Source: an uncultured Clostridia bacterium
Lineage (GTDB): Bacteria; Bacillota; Clostridia; Christensenellales; Aristaeellaceae
Direction: 5' to 3'
Assembly (NCBI GenBank): GCA_934663625.1
Contig: CAKUKP010000001.1
Span: forward strand, 12,746-76,745
Length of the DNA stretch: 64,000 bases
The stretch's first letter is position 1, and the number at the start of each line of letters is the position of its first letter. Below the pieces are notes generated by a model. That model had not been told where the DNA came from, made no database searches, and worked only from the letters and a program-made list of their open reading frames with translations. Of this stretch, positions 1-8,633 are shown in pieces. The translations under genes and the position numbers were made by a program.

Positions 1-786
1 CAGCACCGGACGGATTCGCCATTCGCCGCCGACGCACGATAGAATATTGCCCACCCGTTCCGCACGGCTGATCAGCAGAACCGCATCGTCATCTCCGGTA
101 ACGGCCTGCGCCAGCGCCGGTGTAAACGCATCCACCACGCTGATCTGCATCAGGAACGTCTGAACATCGCGGCTCCAATGGCTGATAATTTCCGCATCGA
201 GATAATCCATAAAGGTTCTGCGCATATCCTCCGCCAGCGCATCGCCATCCTGCGCCCCCTGTTGTAGCTGGCGAATCAGAAGATTCAGCGCCATCGCGTT
301 TCCCTCGGTTATTTCGATCCAATAGCGCACGCGCTCGCGGGGCAGCTTCAGCTCCAACGAATCGCAAAGCGCGGTCAGTTCGCCCTCGGTCACGCGCAGA
401 TCATCCTCGGATATGATCGCAATTTCCGCCTGAAGCGTCAGCGCGGAAGCCCATGCCGGCAGGGCGGCGCGCCCGATCATCACCATCGGGAAACCCTCTC
501 TGCCCGCCATCTGAACGATCTTCCTTTGCAGCATCGCGCTCTCCACGCAATGCAGATCATCCAACACGATATATCCGGATGCATCGCAGCGCTCCAGCTG
601 CTGCATCACATGATCCTCCGTATCGCTTCCGCTGATCCAGATCGCCGCCGCGCCGCCCAGTGCCTGTTCTACAATGCTCGTTTTGCCAAAGCCGGTCGCG
701 CCATAGATGTATACGCTAATATTCCGCTCAATCGCCGCCTGCAGCTTTCGCAGCGCCGCCTGCGTAAATCGCATCTGTCCGTTCAC
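1..786 (-). CDS. LuxR/MalT-type ATP-dependent transcriptional regulator, N-terminal part (cut by window edge)
   Basis: The visible 262 codons are an N-terminal P-loop ATPase. Residues about 24-31 read GATGFGKT (Walker A), and a hydrophobic strand ending in LDDLH near residue 60 fits Walker B. Large regulators of the MalT/LAL type sense an inducer through this module and carry a C-terminal LuxR helix-turn-helix, which would lie beyond position 1. I chose the GTG at 786 because an AAGGAG site (793-798) sits 6 bases upstream; an in-frame ATG at 774 is too far from it. The gene is divergent from the hydrolase promoter at 953-981, so it might control it. The family is fairly sure; the exact type depends on the missing C-terminus. 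Confidence 0.7.
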   Translation of the reverse strand, partial: MNGQMRFTQAALRKLQAAIERNISVYIYGATGFGKTSIVEQALGGAAAIWISGSDTEDHVMQQLERCDASGYIVLDDLHCVESAMLQRKIVQMAGREGFPMVMIGRAALPAWASALTLQAEIAIISEDDLRVTEGELTALCDSLELKLPRERVRYWIEITEGNAMALNLLIRQLQQGAQDGDALAEDMRRTFMDYLDAEIISHWSRDVQTFLMQISVVDAFTPALAQAVTGDDDAVLLISRAERVGNILSCVGGEWRIRPVL

Positions 787-952
787 AGGTTTCTCCTTGT
801 ATTTCCGATGTCCTTCATTTTGCCCTCTATTTTACTGCGCTGCGAAATCCCTGTCAACGCCGTTCTTCCCCTGCCGTTTCAACAAAGCCCATTTTTCAGT
901 TTCGGCAGCGCCGTATTTTCGCGCCGCTTTCCAGTTAAAAATCGATTTTCCA

Positions 953-981
953 TTGCCAAGCGCGGCTTTGTATGATACAAT
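953..981 (+). promoter_or_regulatory. Sigma-A type promoter of the hydrolase gene
   Basis: TTGCCA (953-958) and TACAAT (976-981) are separated by exactly 17 bases. The -10 box forms the start of a perfect inverted repeat (976-1013), so binding of a protein there should block transcription. Confidence 0.6.
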
Positions 982-1013
982 ATGACCAGATAAGCACATT
1001 TGGTCATATTGTA
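976..1013. promoter_or_regulatory. Perfect 13-bp inverted repeat, probable operator
   Basis: TACAATATGACCA (976-988) is followed after a 12-base spacer by its exact reverse complement (1001-1013). It overlaps the -10 box and the predicted start point of the promoter at 953-981. There is no T-tract after it, so a terminator is unlikely. The half-site spacing is compatible with a dimeric repressor. No TetR or MarR gene is visible next to it; the cognate regulator is unknown. Confidence 0.55.
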
Positions 1014-1014
1014 G

Positions 1015-1143
1015 CTTGCAGGAAAACTGAAATATCATGATTTCGGAGCGGAGCATCCGAAGCTTACGGTAATCCTCCACGGCGGCGGGCTGTACGATCT
1101 GATCAAATATCCCGATTTCGAAAGCGCGAATAAGGAGGAAACA
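1015..1143 (+). pseudogene. Possible remnant of another alpha/beta hydrolase N-terminus
   Basis: One frame from after the stop at 1012-1014 reads about 43 codons without a stop or a credible start. It includes LTVILHGGG, which resembles the oxyanion-hole HGGG segment of alpha/beta hydrolases. It runs into the ribosome site of the intact hydrolase at 1146. No start codon with a ribosome site precedes it. I read it as a vestige, or as chance in leader RNA. Confidence 0.3.
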
Positions 1144-1145
1144 GG

Positions 1146-1991
1146 ATGCTGTATTCGGAAAAACTGAAATCATTCGCGGCGGCGCATCCGTGCGCGCATA
1201 TCACCGTTGACGGCGCGCAATTTCGCTATATACTGAGCGGGAATGCGGACGGACAGACGCTTGTATTCCTAAACGGCGGCATGAACACGCTTGAAATGTG
1301 GATGGATTATGTGGATGCGCTGTCCGGCGATCACCGCGTTCTGCTGTTCGATTTTCCGCAGGAGCTGCGCACCAATCAGGCGCTCGTCGCCGGCATGCGC
1401 GCCTTCTTTCGGGAGCTGGGCGTTGAAAAGCCCGTTTTCATCGGCGCAAGCGACGGCGGCATGGTCGCGCAGATCTATGTACAGAAGTATCCGCTTGACG
1501 CGGGCGGGCTGATTCTGATCTCCACCGGCGGCATGGACGCCGCCACGCTGAAAAGCCTGAAGCGGAAATATTTCCTTGCGCCGCTCATGCTCTGGTATAT
1601 GAAGCGCTGCAATTATGAAAAGCTGAAGCCGAGGCTCATCCAGGCGGGCATGCGCCACATCCGCAACGAAAGCGCGGCGGAAATCGCCTATGCGCAGGAT
1701 ATGTTCGAAACGATCTTCAAGGATTACAAGCAGGAAAAGGATGTGCATATCTCAGGTCTGCTCGCCGATCTGATGCGCCAGACGCCCGTGACGGCGGATA
1801 ATTTCGCGGCGCTCGCCGGAAAGATTCTGCTCATCCTGCCGGATCAGGACTTTTTCTCCGGAAAAATGCAGGATGATCTCAAAAAGCTGATGCACGATCC
1901 GGAGGTTGCCTATGTTTCGGGCGGGCATCTTTCCACGGTTCTCAGAGCCGACGATTATATCCAGACCATCCGCGCGTTTCTGAATCGATGA
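1146..1991 (+). CDS. Alpha/beta-fold hydrolase
   Basis: A 281-residue cytoplasmic alpha/beta hydrolase. The nucleophile elbow GASDG puts the catalytic Ser at residue 102. NGGMN near residue 43 occupies the oxyanion-hole position, DQD near residue 237 is a plausible acid, and GGH near residue 259 the catalytic His. There is no signal peptide. The start is supported by AAGGAGG (1132-1138) seven bases upstream. The operator-promoter pair at 953-1013 implies inducible expression. The substrate cannot be told from sequence; esters or small lactones are typical of the family. Confidence 0.85.
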   Translation: MLYSEKLKSFAAAHPCAHITVDGAQFRYILSGNADGQTLVFLNGGMNTLEMWMDYVDALSGDHRVLLFDFPQELRTNQALVAGMRAFFRELGVEKPVFIGASDGGMVAQIYVQKYPLDAGGLILISTGGMDAATLKSLKRKYFLAPLMLWYMKRCNYEKLKPRLIQAGMRHIRNESAAEIAYAQDMFETIFKDYKQEKDVHISGLLADLMRQTPVTADNFAALAGKILLILPDQDFFSGKMQDDLKKLMHDPEVAYVSGGHLSTVLRADDYIQTIRAFLNR

Positions 1992-2010
1992 TCAAACGGG
2001 AGATGCAAGC

Positions 2011-2229
2011 ATGAAAAGAGCCTACGCAAAATCGCAGTACGCAAAGCCGTGCGAGCGGTACTGCCTTGAAGTTTACCCCGATGAAGCCGAATCGATCTTT
2101 GAAAGCGCCGAAAAGCACTATCTTGAATTCATGCGGGATATGCCCGATCTCAAAATCAGGCGGTTTCGTCACACCGCCGCTTCTTTTCCCGCGATCGGGC
2201 GCTCCGGCGGCAAGCCCAGCTTTTTATAG
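2011..2229 (+). pseudogene. Truncated gene stub (N-terminus of an unidentified, possibly ATC-hydrolase-like protein)
   Basis: The frame opens 19 bases after the hydrolase stop. About 50 residues look like a real protein N-terminus: acidic-aromatic and helical, with YPDEAESIF and EKHYLEFMRDMPDL. From about 2160 on, the reading frame only shadows the 3' end of the convergent MATE gene and stops at 2229. The helical, acidic stub reminds me of small proteins annotated as L-2-amino-thiazoline-4-carboxylate hydrolase family, but this is weak recollection. The sudden end at the MATE gene suggests deletion or insertion joined the two. Confidence 0.4.
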
Positions 2230-3578
2230 CTTACAGTGAAGCATATAATCTCCGCGATCGCCGTGATCGTCCATGAAAAGATGTACAGCAGATACAGGGA
2301 CGGAATGGTATGGAAGTGCGCGAACACCGTATAAATCCATGCCACGCGGAACACGCAGGAGCCCATAATTACGATGATGGTCGGCGCGAGGCTCTTGCCG
2401 ATTCCGCGGCAGGCGGCGATGGTACAATCCATGAACGCGCTGACGGCGTAGGAGAAACCCATGATCCGCGTGCGCTGAAGCCCCGCTTCGATGACTGCCG
2501 GATCATTGGCAAACAGCGATAGAAATTCCCTGCCGAACAGATACAGCGCGCCGCCGAGCACCGCGCCCGCCGCGAAGGAATAGGTCACGCCGATGAAATA
2601 GCTCTTCATCACGCGATCCCGCTTTCTCGCGCCCAGATTCTGTCCCATGAAGGTCGCGCAGGCGGTATAGAACGCCGCCATGACGTTATAGATGATTGCG
2701 TCGGAATTGGCGGCGGCGGAATTGCCCTCCACCATGATGGAATCGAAGGAGTTCACCGCGCCCTGTATAAACAGGTTGGCGACGGCGAAAATGGCGTTTT
2801 GAAGTCCCGCGGGAATGCCGAGCCCCAGAATGCATTTCTTCTCGCCCGCGTCCAGCCCGTTCTTCAATTCGCGCAGGTGGAAGGCGCTATCGTCCTTCTG
2901 CCGCGCCATGTGCATCAGAATCAGGATCGCGGAAACATACTGCGTGATGATGCTGGCGAGCGCCACGCCGTCCTCCGCCATGCCGCATACGATGACGAAG
3001 AACAGGTTGAACATCACGTTCAAAATTCCGGCGATCATCAGATACGCCAGCGGGCGCTTCGTATCGCCGTTTGCACTGAGCACGCCGTTGCCGAAGTTGA
3101 AAACGCCGAGCGCGGGCATACCGAGCGCGTAGATTCTGAAATAGAGGATCGCGCCGTCGATCAGATCATCCTTGGTGCCGAGCAGCTCCAGCATGAACCG
3201 CGCGGACAGCAGGCAGAGCGTCATGATGATGCAGCCGGTCGTCAGACAGATCACAAACGATGTGCGGATGGCGGCGGACGCGCCTTCGCTGTCCTGCGCG
3301 CCGATGTGCCGCGCGACCCGAACGTTTACGGCGCTGCCCATGCCGATCAGAAAGCCGGTAAACAGCGTAACGAGAATCGTGGTGGAGCCGACCGCGCCCA
3401 GCGCCTCCGCGCTGGAAAATTTGCCGACCACCGCCACATCCGCCATGTTGAACAGCACCTGCAAAAGCTGTGACAGCATCAGCGGAACGCTGAATACGAG
3501 CATGTTTTTCCACAGAGAGCCGCTCGTCATCTGAATTTCATGCCGCGCTCTTTCCACATTGGTAGACCGATTCGCCAT
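2169..3578 (-). CDS. MATE family multidrug/Na+ antiporter (first of two)
   Basis: A 469-residue protein with about 12 hydrophobic segments in two homologous bundles, matching the MATE (MatE domain) family. The N-terminus contains WKNMLVFSVPLMLSQLLQ and FNMADVAVVG, the usual first MATE helices. I start at the ATG at 3578 because GGAGGAG lies just upstream; a longer frame to 3647 has no ribosome site. It lies downstream of and parallel to the second MATE gene, 112 bases apart. Its 3' end abuts a truncated convergent stub. The exported compounds are unknown. Confidence 0.88.
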   Translation of the reverse strand: MANRSTNVERARHEIQMTSGSLWKNMLVFSVPLMLSQLLQVLFNMADVAVVGKFSSAEALGAVGSTTILVTLFTGFLIGMGSAVNVRVARHIGAQDSEGASAAIRTSFVICLTTGCIIMTLCLLSARFMLELLGTKDDLIDGAILYFRIYALGMPALGVFNFGNGVLSANGDTKRPLAYLMIAGILNVMFNLFFVIVCGMAEDGVALASIITQYVSAILILMHMARQKDDSAFHLRELKNGLDAGEKKCILGLGIPAGLQNAIFAVANLFIQGAVNSFDSIMVEGNSAAANSDAIIYNVMAAFYTACATFMGQNLGARKRDRVMKSYFIGVTYSFAAGAVLGGALYLFGREFLSLFANDPAVIEAGLQRTRIMGFSYAVSAFMDCTIAACRGIGKSLAPTIIVIMGSCVFRVAWIYTVFAHFHTIPSLYLLYIFSWTITAIAEIICFTVSYKKLGLPPERPIAGKEAAV

Positions 3579-3632
3579 AGGAAACTCCTCCGAAAACGCA
3601 AAAGCTATCCAATCTTTCAATTTGGCAAGCGG

Positions 3633-3641
3633 ATTATAGCA
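3633..3641 (-). promoter_or_regulatory. Possible extended -10 promoter for the first MATE gene
   Basis: On the minus strand TGCTATAAT (TGnTATAAT) lies 55 bases before the ATG at 3578, inside the gap between the two MATE genes. No convincing -35 box is visible. Confidence 0.35.
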
Positions 3642-3690
3642 CGCCAATGTAAAAACAGCTATCAGGGATTCCGGAGCTTTTCAGTTTATT

Positions 3691-5028
3691 TTACGCTTTC
3701 ACCCTCGCCGCGTTTTCCGACCCGCGGCGCATTTGAATCAGCCCGAACGCATCCGCCAGCGCCCAGCCGATGGGGATGGACATCCATACGCCCACTTCGC
3801 CGAAGGGCACCGCCAGCGCATACGCCAGCGCCACGCGCGTGCCCAGCGAAATCACCGTCAGCACCACGGACATTGCCGGACGGCATACGGCGCGGAAATA
3901 GCCGTACAGCAGAAACAGGCAGGCGATGCCGCAGTAAAACGCGCCCTCGATGCGCAGATATCTTGCGCCCGCCGCCACCACCGCGGCTTCGTTTTCGCCC
4001 ACGAACGCGCGCATCAGCGGACTTGCCAGCGCGAATACCAGCGCCGATATCACAAGCGCAAAGCCCATGCTCAGCGCAAAGGCGCGCCTCGTGCCCTCGC
4101 GAATGCGCGCCGTATCGCCCGCCCCGTAATTCTGCGCGACGAACGTGGAATATGCGTTGCCGAAATCCTGCACGGGCAGATAGGCGAAGCTGTCGATCTT
4201 CACCGCCGCCGCAAACGCTGCCATCACCGTAGGGCCGAAGCTGTTCACCAGCCCCTGCACCATCAGTATGCCGAAATTCATCACCGATTGCTGCGCGCAC
4301 GTCAGCGACGACATCGATACGATCTGCCGCAGCATCGTCCGGTCGTAGCGCAGATCATTTCGTTTCGGAAGTATATCCTTGCATTTTGCAAGCACGTACA
4401 AAAGCAGCCCCACGCCGGATACGTACTGTGCGATCACCGTCGCCCACGCCGCCCCCGCGATGCCCATATCCAGCACCGCCACGAACAGCAGATCCAACCC
4501 CACGTTCAATAGCGCCGAAACCGCCAGAAAGATCAGCGGCGCGGCGGAATTGCCCAGCGCGCGCAAAAGGCACGCCAGATAATTGTACAGCGAAGTTGCG
4601 ATCAATCCGGCAAATATCGCCAGCAAATACGTGCGCATACCGCCGATTACCGCGTCCGGCACGCGCAAAAACGTAAGTATCGGCTCCAAAAAGGCGTATA
4701 CCGCGGCGTTCAGCGCCAGTGTGATCAGCATAATCAGCGCAAAGGCGTGCGCAATGCCGCTGCGCAGCGCCGCTTCGTCCCCGCGCCCGCGAAAGATGGA
4801 AAACAGCGCGCCCGATCCCATCGAAAGCCCCAGAAAGATGGAGGTCAGAAACGTCATCAGCGTATACGCCGAACCCACGGCGGCGAGCGCGTTCGCACCC
4901 AGCACGCGCCCGACGATCAGCGTATCGGCAATGTTATAGAACTGCTGCAGCAGGTTTCCCGCCATCATCGGCAGCGCAAACAGAATCAGCGAGCGCGATA
5001 TCGGCCCACGCGTCAGGTCGCGATACAT
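3691..5028 (-). CDS. MATE family multidrug/Na+ antiporter (second of two)
   Basis: A 445-residue MATE transporter, a paralogue of its downstream neighbour, with FALPMMAGNLLQQFYNIADT at the start of the first helix pair. I chose the ATG at 5028 with GGGGGA upstream rather than the longer frame to 5058. Its promoter lies in the 138-base region shared with the divergent Lrp/AsnC gene, which suggests that regulator controls it. The two pumps may work side by side or as a heteromer; MATE proteins are usually monomers, so independent function is more likely. Confidence 0.88.
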   Translation of the reverse strand: MYRDLTRGPISRSLILFALPMMAGNLLQQFYNIADTLIVGRVLGANALAAVGSAYTLMTFLTSIFLGLSMGSGALFSIFRGRGDEAALRSGIAHAFALIMLITLALNAAVYAFLEPILTFLRVPDAVIGGMRTYLLAIFAGLIATSLYNYLACLLRALGNSAAPLIFLAVSALLNVGLDLLFVAVLDMGIAGAAWATVIAQYVSGVGLLLYVLAKCKDILPKRNDLRYDRTMLRQIVSMSSLTCAQQSVMNFGILMVQGLVNSFGPTVMAAFAAAVKIDSFAYLPVQDFGNAYSTFVAQNYGAGDTARIREGTRRAFALSMGFALVISALVFALASPLMRAFVGENEAAVVAAGARYLRIEGAFYCGIACLFLLYGYFRAVCRPAMSVVLTVISLGTRVALAYALAVPFGEVGVWMSIPIGWALADAFGLIQMRRGSENAARVKA

Positions 5029-5063
5029 GGTATCATCCCCCGTACAAGCGTATTTCACGATCG

Positions 5064-5092
5064 ATTATACCATCCATAGTTGCAAAACGCAA
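5064..5092 (-). promoter_or_regulatory. Promoter of the MATE gene pair
   Basis: On the minus strand TTGCGT (5087-5092), a 17-base spacer and TATAAT (5064-5069). An inverted repeat TTGC/GCAA covers the -35 region, a reasonable site for the divergent Lrp-type regulator. Confidence 0.55.
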
Positions 5093-5107
5093 GTTATAAG
5101 TTTCGTA

Positions 5108-5136
5108 TTGAAATAATTCGCCGGATATGATACAAT
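5108..5136 (+). promoter_or_regulatory. Promoter of the Lrp/AsnC gene
   Basis: TTGAAA (5108-5113), 17 bases, TACAAT (5131-5136). It is back to back with the MATE promoter, allowing joint autoregulation. Confidence 0.55.
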
Positions 5137-5166
5137 GAAAGCAGAATATGGCATGGAGGTCGGCGC

Positions 5167-5625
5167 ATGTATCTGAGCGGACTGGACGAACTGGATCGAA
5201 AAATTCTGGATTTGCTTACGCAGAACGCGCGCTACAGCTATTCGGAACTGGGCGAGCGGCTGGGGCTTTCGCGCGTGGCGATCAAAAACCGCATGGATGC
5301 GCTGGAGCAGCGCGGCGTGATCGAGGGCTACACCGTGATCGTGAATCCGCAGCGCACCGGCGGCGCGATTTCCTGCTATTATGAAATCGAGGTTCGCCCC
5401 GACGCGCTGGCGGAGGTGATCCGCATACTGAACGATTGCCCCACGGTGACACAGATCTACCGCGTGACGGGCGAATGCCGCCTGCACGCGCACGCCGTCG
5501 CCGCCGGACAGGACGAACTGGAACGCCTGATGACGCAAGTGCTCGATCGCCTGCCAGGTCTTATATCCCTGCGTACCAACGTAATCCTGAGCCGCATCAA
5601 GGATGTAAAGGGACTGCGACTGTAA
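5167..5625 (+). CDS. Lrp/AsnC family transcriptional regulator
   Basis: A 152-residue one-domain-each regulator. An N-terminal AsnC-type winged helix-turn-helix (about residues 5-50: LDELDRKILDLL, then SYSELGERLGLSRVAIKNRM) is followed by a RAM ligand-binding domain (about residues 65-140). The start has GGAGG at 5155. These proteins bind amino acids or related small molecules and often control a divergent transporter. Here the divergent neighbours are two MATE exporters, so control of efflux is a fair inference. Confidence 0.9.
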   Translation: MYLSGLDELDRKILDLLTQNARYSYSELGERLGLSRVAIKNRMDALEQRGVIEGYTVIVNPQRTGGAISCYYEIEVRPDALAEVIRILNDCPTVTQIYRVTGECRLHAHAVAAGQDELERLMTQVLDRLPGLISLRTNVILSRIKDVKGLRL

Positions 5626-5656
5626 AATCAGGTCAAAACGCGCGAATATACGTAAA

Positions 5657-5705
5657 AAAACCGGCGAACCGCGAAGCCTATGCTTCATCGCGGTTCGCCG
5701 GTTTT
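5657..5705. terminator. Bidirectional intrinsic terminator
   Basis: An 18-base arm (5657-5674) and its perfect complement (5688-5705) form a GC-rich hairpin with A/T ends on both sides. It separates the convergent Lrp and lplA genes and can serve both. Confidence 0.85.
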
Positions 5706-5743
5706 CATTATGGATTGCTTCCGCCGGACGGCATTCCGCCGTT

Positions 5744-6709
5744 TTACAGCTGTTGCTGCAATATGAAATCCGCCAGTTCGTCCAGCTGTTCGTTTTCACC
5801 GCGCAGCGCGGCGCTCATCGGTACGGAACCGAAGGCGCAGCCCAACAGCCGCGCGCTGACCTTGTCCGCCAGTTCGGCGTCGTTCGCATCGGAATATACC
5901 TTCAAGCCCTCGATCACGCAGTGGCGCAGCGACAGCAGCAGCTGCACATTGCCCCATGCGAAGCGATTTTCAATTTCGATATCAAAGCGCGGCGTTTGAC
6001 CCAGCCGCCATGCTTCGGACGTTTGCTTCTGATAATAGGGCGCAATCGTCTTCTCATCCAGATCGGCGGTTTGCAGTTCCTGATAATCCCCGTAGATTTC
6101 GCGGTAGGCGTTCTTCAGCTTTTCCAGCATGATCGCGCAGTCGATTTCCGGAACAAACTGATTCAGATTGCACACGCGCGAGCGCACGGATTTCGTGCCC
6201 TTGCTTTGCAGCTTGCGCGGATCGACGTTCAGATAATTCTGCAGCTTGCTCAGATCGGCGTTCAGCAGCAGCGTGCCGTGGTGCTGCCGCACCGCGCCGC
6301 GCGTGCAGAAGGCGTTTCCGGAAAACTTCTTTCCATCCGCCAGAAGATCGTTCCTGCCCGAAAATTCGCAGGGAATCCCCATGGCGCGCACCGCGTTGAG
6401 GATCAGATTCATCTGTTTGTTCAGATCATAGCGGTTTTCGCCCATGATGAACGAAAAATTCAGATTGCCGCAATCGTGATAGACCGCGCCGCCGCCGGTG
6501 ATTCTGCGCACCAGCTGCACCCGATCCGCATCCATTTTCTGCAAATTGCATTCCGCCCACGGATTCTGGCTGCGGCCGATGATCACGGCGTTGGCATTGA
6601 TGTAGAAATACAGCATCGCATCATCCGGCTTTACATGATCCAGAAAATATTCGTCTACCGCCAGATTCCGCCAGCCATCGTGCGAAGTGGAAACATACAA
6701 TTGATTCAT
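5744..6709 (-). CDS. lplA: Lipoate-protein ligase A
   Basis: A 321-residue LplA: it adenylates scavenged lipoate and attaches it to lysine of lipoyl domains. The signature RRITGGGAVYHDCGNLNFSF (about residues 68-87) matches the family, and a C-terminal lipoate ligase accessory domain follows. The ATG at 6709 has GAGGGG upstream; a TTG at 6718 is less likely. The gene is 14 bases behind the DeoR gene, so they share a promoter. Its substrate is probably the free-standing lipoyl protein at 27099-27347. Confidence 0.92.
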   Translation of the reverse strand: MNQLYVSTSHDGWRNLAVDEYFLDHVKPDDAMLYFYINANAVIIGRSQNPWAECNLQKMDADRVQLVRRITGGGAVYHDCGNLNFSFIMGENRYDLNKQMNLILNAVRAMGIPCEFSGRNDLLADGKKFSGNAFCTRGAVRQHHGTLLLNADLSKLQNYLNVDPRKLQSKGTKSVRSRVCNLNQFVPEIDCAIMLEKLKNAYREIYGDYQELQTADLDEKTIAPYYQKQTSEAWRLGQTPRFDIEIENRFAWGNVQLLLSLRHCVIEGLKVYSDANDAELADKVSARLLGCAFGSVPMSAALRGENEQLDELADFILQQQL

Positions 6710-6723
6710 AGTAAGCAATCCCC

Positions 6724-7494
6724 TCAGTCGTTTTCGCCCGCAACGATCACCTGCACACCCTTCTGCTTCAGCAGTTCCACGTGCTCGGGCGCAACATTAT
6801 CATCCGTAATGCACACATCGATCTCCTCCACCCGCAGGTAGGAGCTGAACGCCGTGCGATTGAATTTGCTGGAGTCCGCCAGACAGATAATGCTTTCCGC
6901 GCTTTTCGCGATTTCCTTTTTGATCTCCGCTTCAATTCCCGAAAACACCATCAGGCCGTATTCAAAGTTCAGCGCGCTGCACCCGATAAAGCACTTGCTG
7001 GTGCGATATTTGGCGATGGACTGCATCGCATCCGGCCCGACGTACACATAGGAATTGTTTCCCCTTTGCAGCTGACCGCCGGTGCAATAGAGCGTAACGC
7101 TCTTGTGCGTGATCAATTCAGCCGCGATCAGGGCATCGTTCGTAATGACGATTACATTTTGATCGATGCATCTGGCGAGTTCCAGCGTCGTAGTGCCCGC
7201 ATCCAGAAAGATGGTATCGCCATCCTGAATCATTTCCCGCGCCTTTTGTGCGATTTGATGCTTTTCCGGCACATGCTTCTGCTTGCGCGTCACTACGGGG
7301 AATATCTCATCCGTATTGTTCGCCAGAATCGCGCCGCCATGCACCTTATTGACAATGTTCATCTGCGCCAGCTTATTCAGATCCAGACGAATCGTTTTTT
7401 CCGTAACATTGCATCTTTGTGCCAGGCTGGATACGGTCGTCATACCTTCTTCTTCAAGTATCGTAACAATGTCCATCAGTCGCTTTGCCAGCAT
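6724..7494 (-). CDS. DeoR/GlpR family sugar-responsive regulator
   Basis: A 256-residue DeoR regulator. An N-terminal helix-turn-helix (residues about 5-55, VSSLAQRCNVTEKTIRLDL) is followed by the DeoRC sensor domain with the sugar-phosphate motif DAGTTT (about residues 97-102). AGGAG precedes the ATG. It heads a two-gene unit with lplA and sits at the end of the catabolic island, which it most likely controls in response to a phosphorylated intermediate. The PfkB kinase of the island could make that ligand; this is inference. Confidence 0.9.
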   Translation of the reverse strand: MLAKRLMDIVTILEEEGMTTVSSLAQRCNVTEKTIRLDLNKLAQMNIVNKVHGGAILANNTDEIFPVVTRKQKHVPEKHQIAQKAREMIQDGDTIFLDAGTTTLELARCIDQNVIVITNDALIAAELITHKSVTLYCTGGQLQRGNNSYVYVGPDAMQSIAKYRTSKCFIGCSALNFEYGLMVFSGIEAEIKKEIAKSAESIICLADSSKFNRTAFSSYLRVEEIDVCITDDNVAPEHVELLKQKGVQVIVAGEND

Positions 7495-7596
7495 GAATTA
7501 CCACTCCTATCGGTGAACTTGATTTTGAACCGTTCCGCCCGAATACCAATCAAAATCACACACAATTATCCTTAAATTCCGCACATTCGTGTATAA

Positions 7597-7626
7597 TATT
7601 ATACGCTTTCATAACCCTCAAGGCAA
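7597..7626 (-). promoter_or_regulatory. Promoter of the DeoR-lplA unit
   Basis: On the minus strand TTGCCT (7621-7626), 18 bases, TATAAT (7597-7602). The -10 lies in a 14-bp AT palindrome (7591-7604). Confidence 0.5.
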
Positions 7627-7699
7627 TACATTTTTTGATTTCACAACCCAAAAATCACCGTTTTTATCCGATTTCTTTGCGCATTATCGATTATGTTTT

Positions 7700-8623
7700 T
7701 CAAGCGGAAACGCCGCCGCCGCACAAAACCCGTTCCACGATCGATCTGAGCTTCCGCATATGTTCTTCCTCGGGCGGCGCGATCTGCGCAAGCGTATATT
7801 CAAGCCCCAGCTGTGCATATTTACCCATGCCGTACTGATGATAGGGCAAAAGTTCCAGCTCGCGCGCACCGATATCCGCCACGAAGCGCGCCGTTTCGGC
7901 GATGTTCTGTTCGGAATCGTTCAGATCGGGGATCACGGGCGTTCGGAACACGATGCGCGCGCCGGACGCCGCCAATCTTCGGGCATTTTCCAAAATCTGC
8001 GCGTTGTCCCTGCCCGTCAGCGCACGGTGCGCATCCGGATTCATGTGCTTCAGATCGAAAAAGAACAGATCCACGTGCGCCCGAACCGCCTCAAATGCGC
8101 TCCACGGCACGCAGCCGCAGGTTTCAATCGCCGTATGCATCCCCTCATCGTGCGCCCGTTGCAGCAGCGCGCAGGCGAAATCGCGCTGAAGCAGCGCTTC
8201 ACCGCCGGACAGCGTAAGCCCGCCGCCGGAGCGGCGGAAGAAGTGAAAATCACGGCGTACCTCATCCATCACTTCTTCCACGCGCATACTGCGGCCTACG
8301 ATTTCGCGCGCGCCCGCCGCGCAGACCGCCGCGCAGCGCCCGCATGATGTGCAAACGTCCCAGCGCATCGCCGCCGCGCCTTCCGAAAAGCGGCAGGCGC
8401 CGCTTTCACATACCGATGCGCATGCGCCGCAGCCCACGCATTTCGCGCTTTGCAGCCGAAGCTGCGGCGTTGCCAGCATTCCCTCCGGATTGGCGCACCA
8501 TTTGCAGCGCAGCCCGCAGCCCTTCAGAAATACGATGGTGCGAATGCCATCGCCATCGTGCATGTTGTAGCGCTGAATGTTAAACACCGTGCCGCGAACG
8601 GCTTCAAACCGGTTATCCGCCAT
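7700..8623 (-). CDS. Glycyl radical enzyme activating enzyme (radical SAM)
   Basis: A 307-residue activase that uses S-adenosylmethionine to place the glycyl radical on the enzyme encoded just upstream. Cys36, Cys40 and Cys43 (CX3CX2C, GCGLRCKWC) bind the radical SAM cluster. An inserted ferredoxin-like domain carries two further cysteine groups (about residues 61-100: CVGCGACASVC and CTSCGRCAAVC). This two-cluster form is typical of activases of glycerol/choline/hydroxyproline-type glycyl radical enzymes rather than of PflA. It starts 11 bases after the enzyme's stop, with GAGGA upstream. Confidence 0.93.
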   Translation of the reverse strand: MADNRFEAVRGTVFNIQRYNMHDGDGIRTIVFLKGCGLRCKWCANPEGMLATPQLRLQSAKCVGCGACASVCESGACRFSEGAAAMRWDVCTSCGRCAAVCAAGAREIVGRSMRVEEVMDEVRRDFHFFRRSGGGLTLSGGEALLQRDFACALLQRAHDEGMHTAIETCGCVPWSAFEAVRAHVDLFFFDLKHMNPDAHRALTGRDNAQILENARRLAASGARIVFRTPVIPDLNDSEQNIAETARFVADIGARELELLPYHQYGMGKYAQLGLEYTLAQIAPPEEEHMRKLRSIVERVLCGGGVSA

Positions 8624-8633
8624 TTTCGTATCC

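Noticed and set aside
7591..7604. 14-bp AT palindrome as a regulator site
   Set aside because: It consists of TATAAT on both strands, which the minus-strand promoter already explains.
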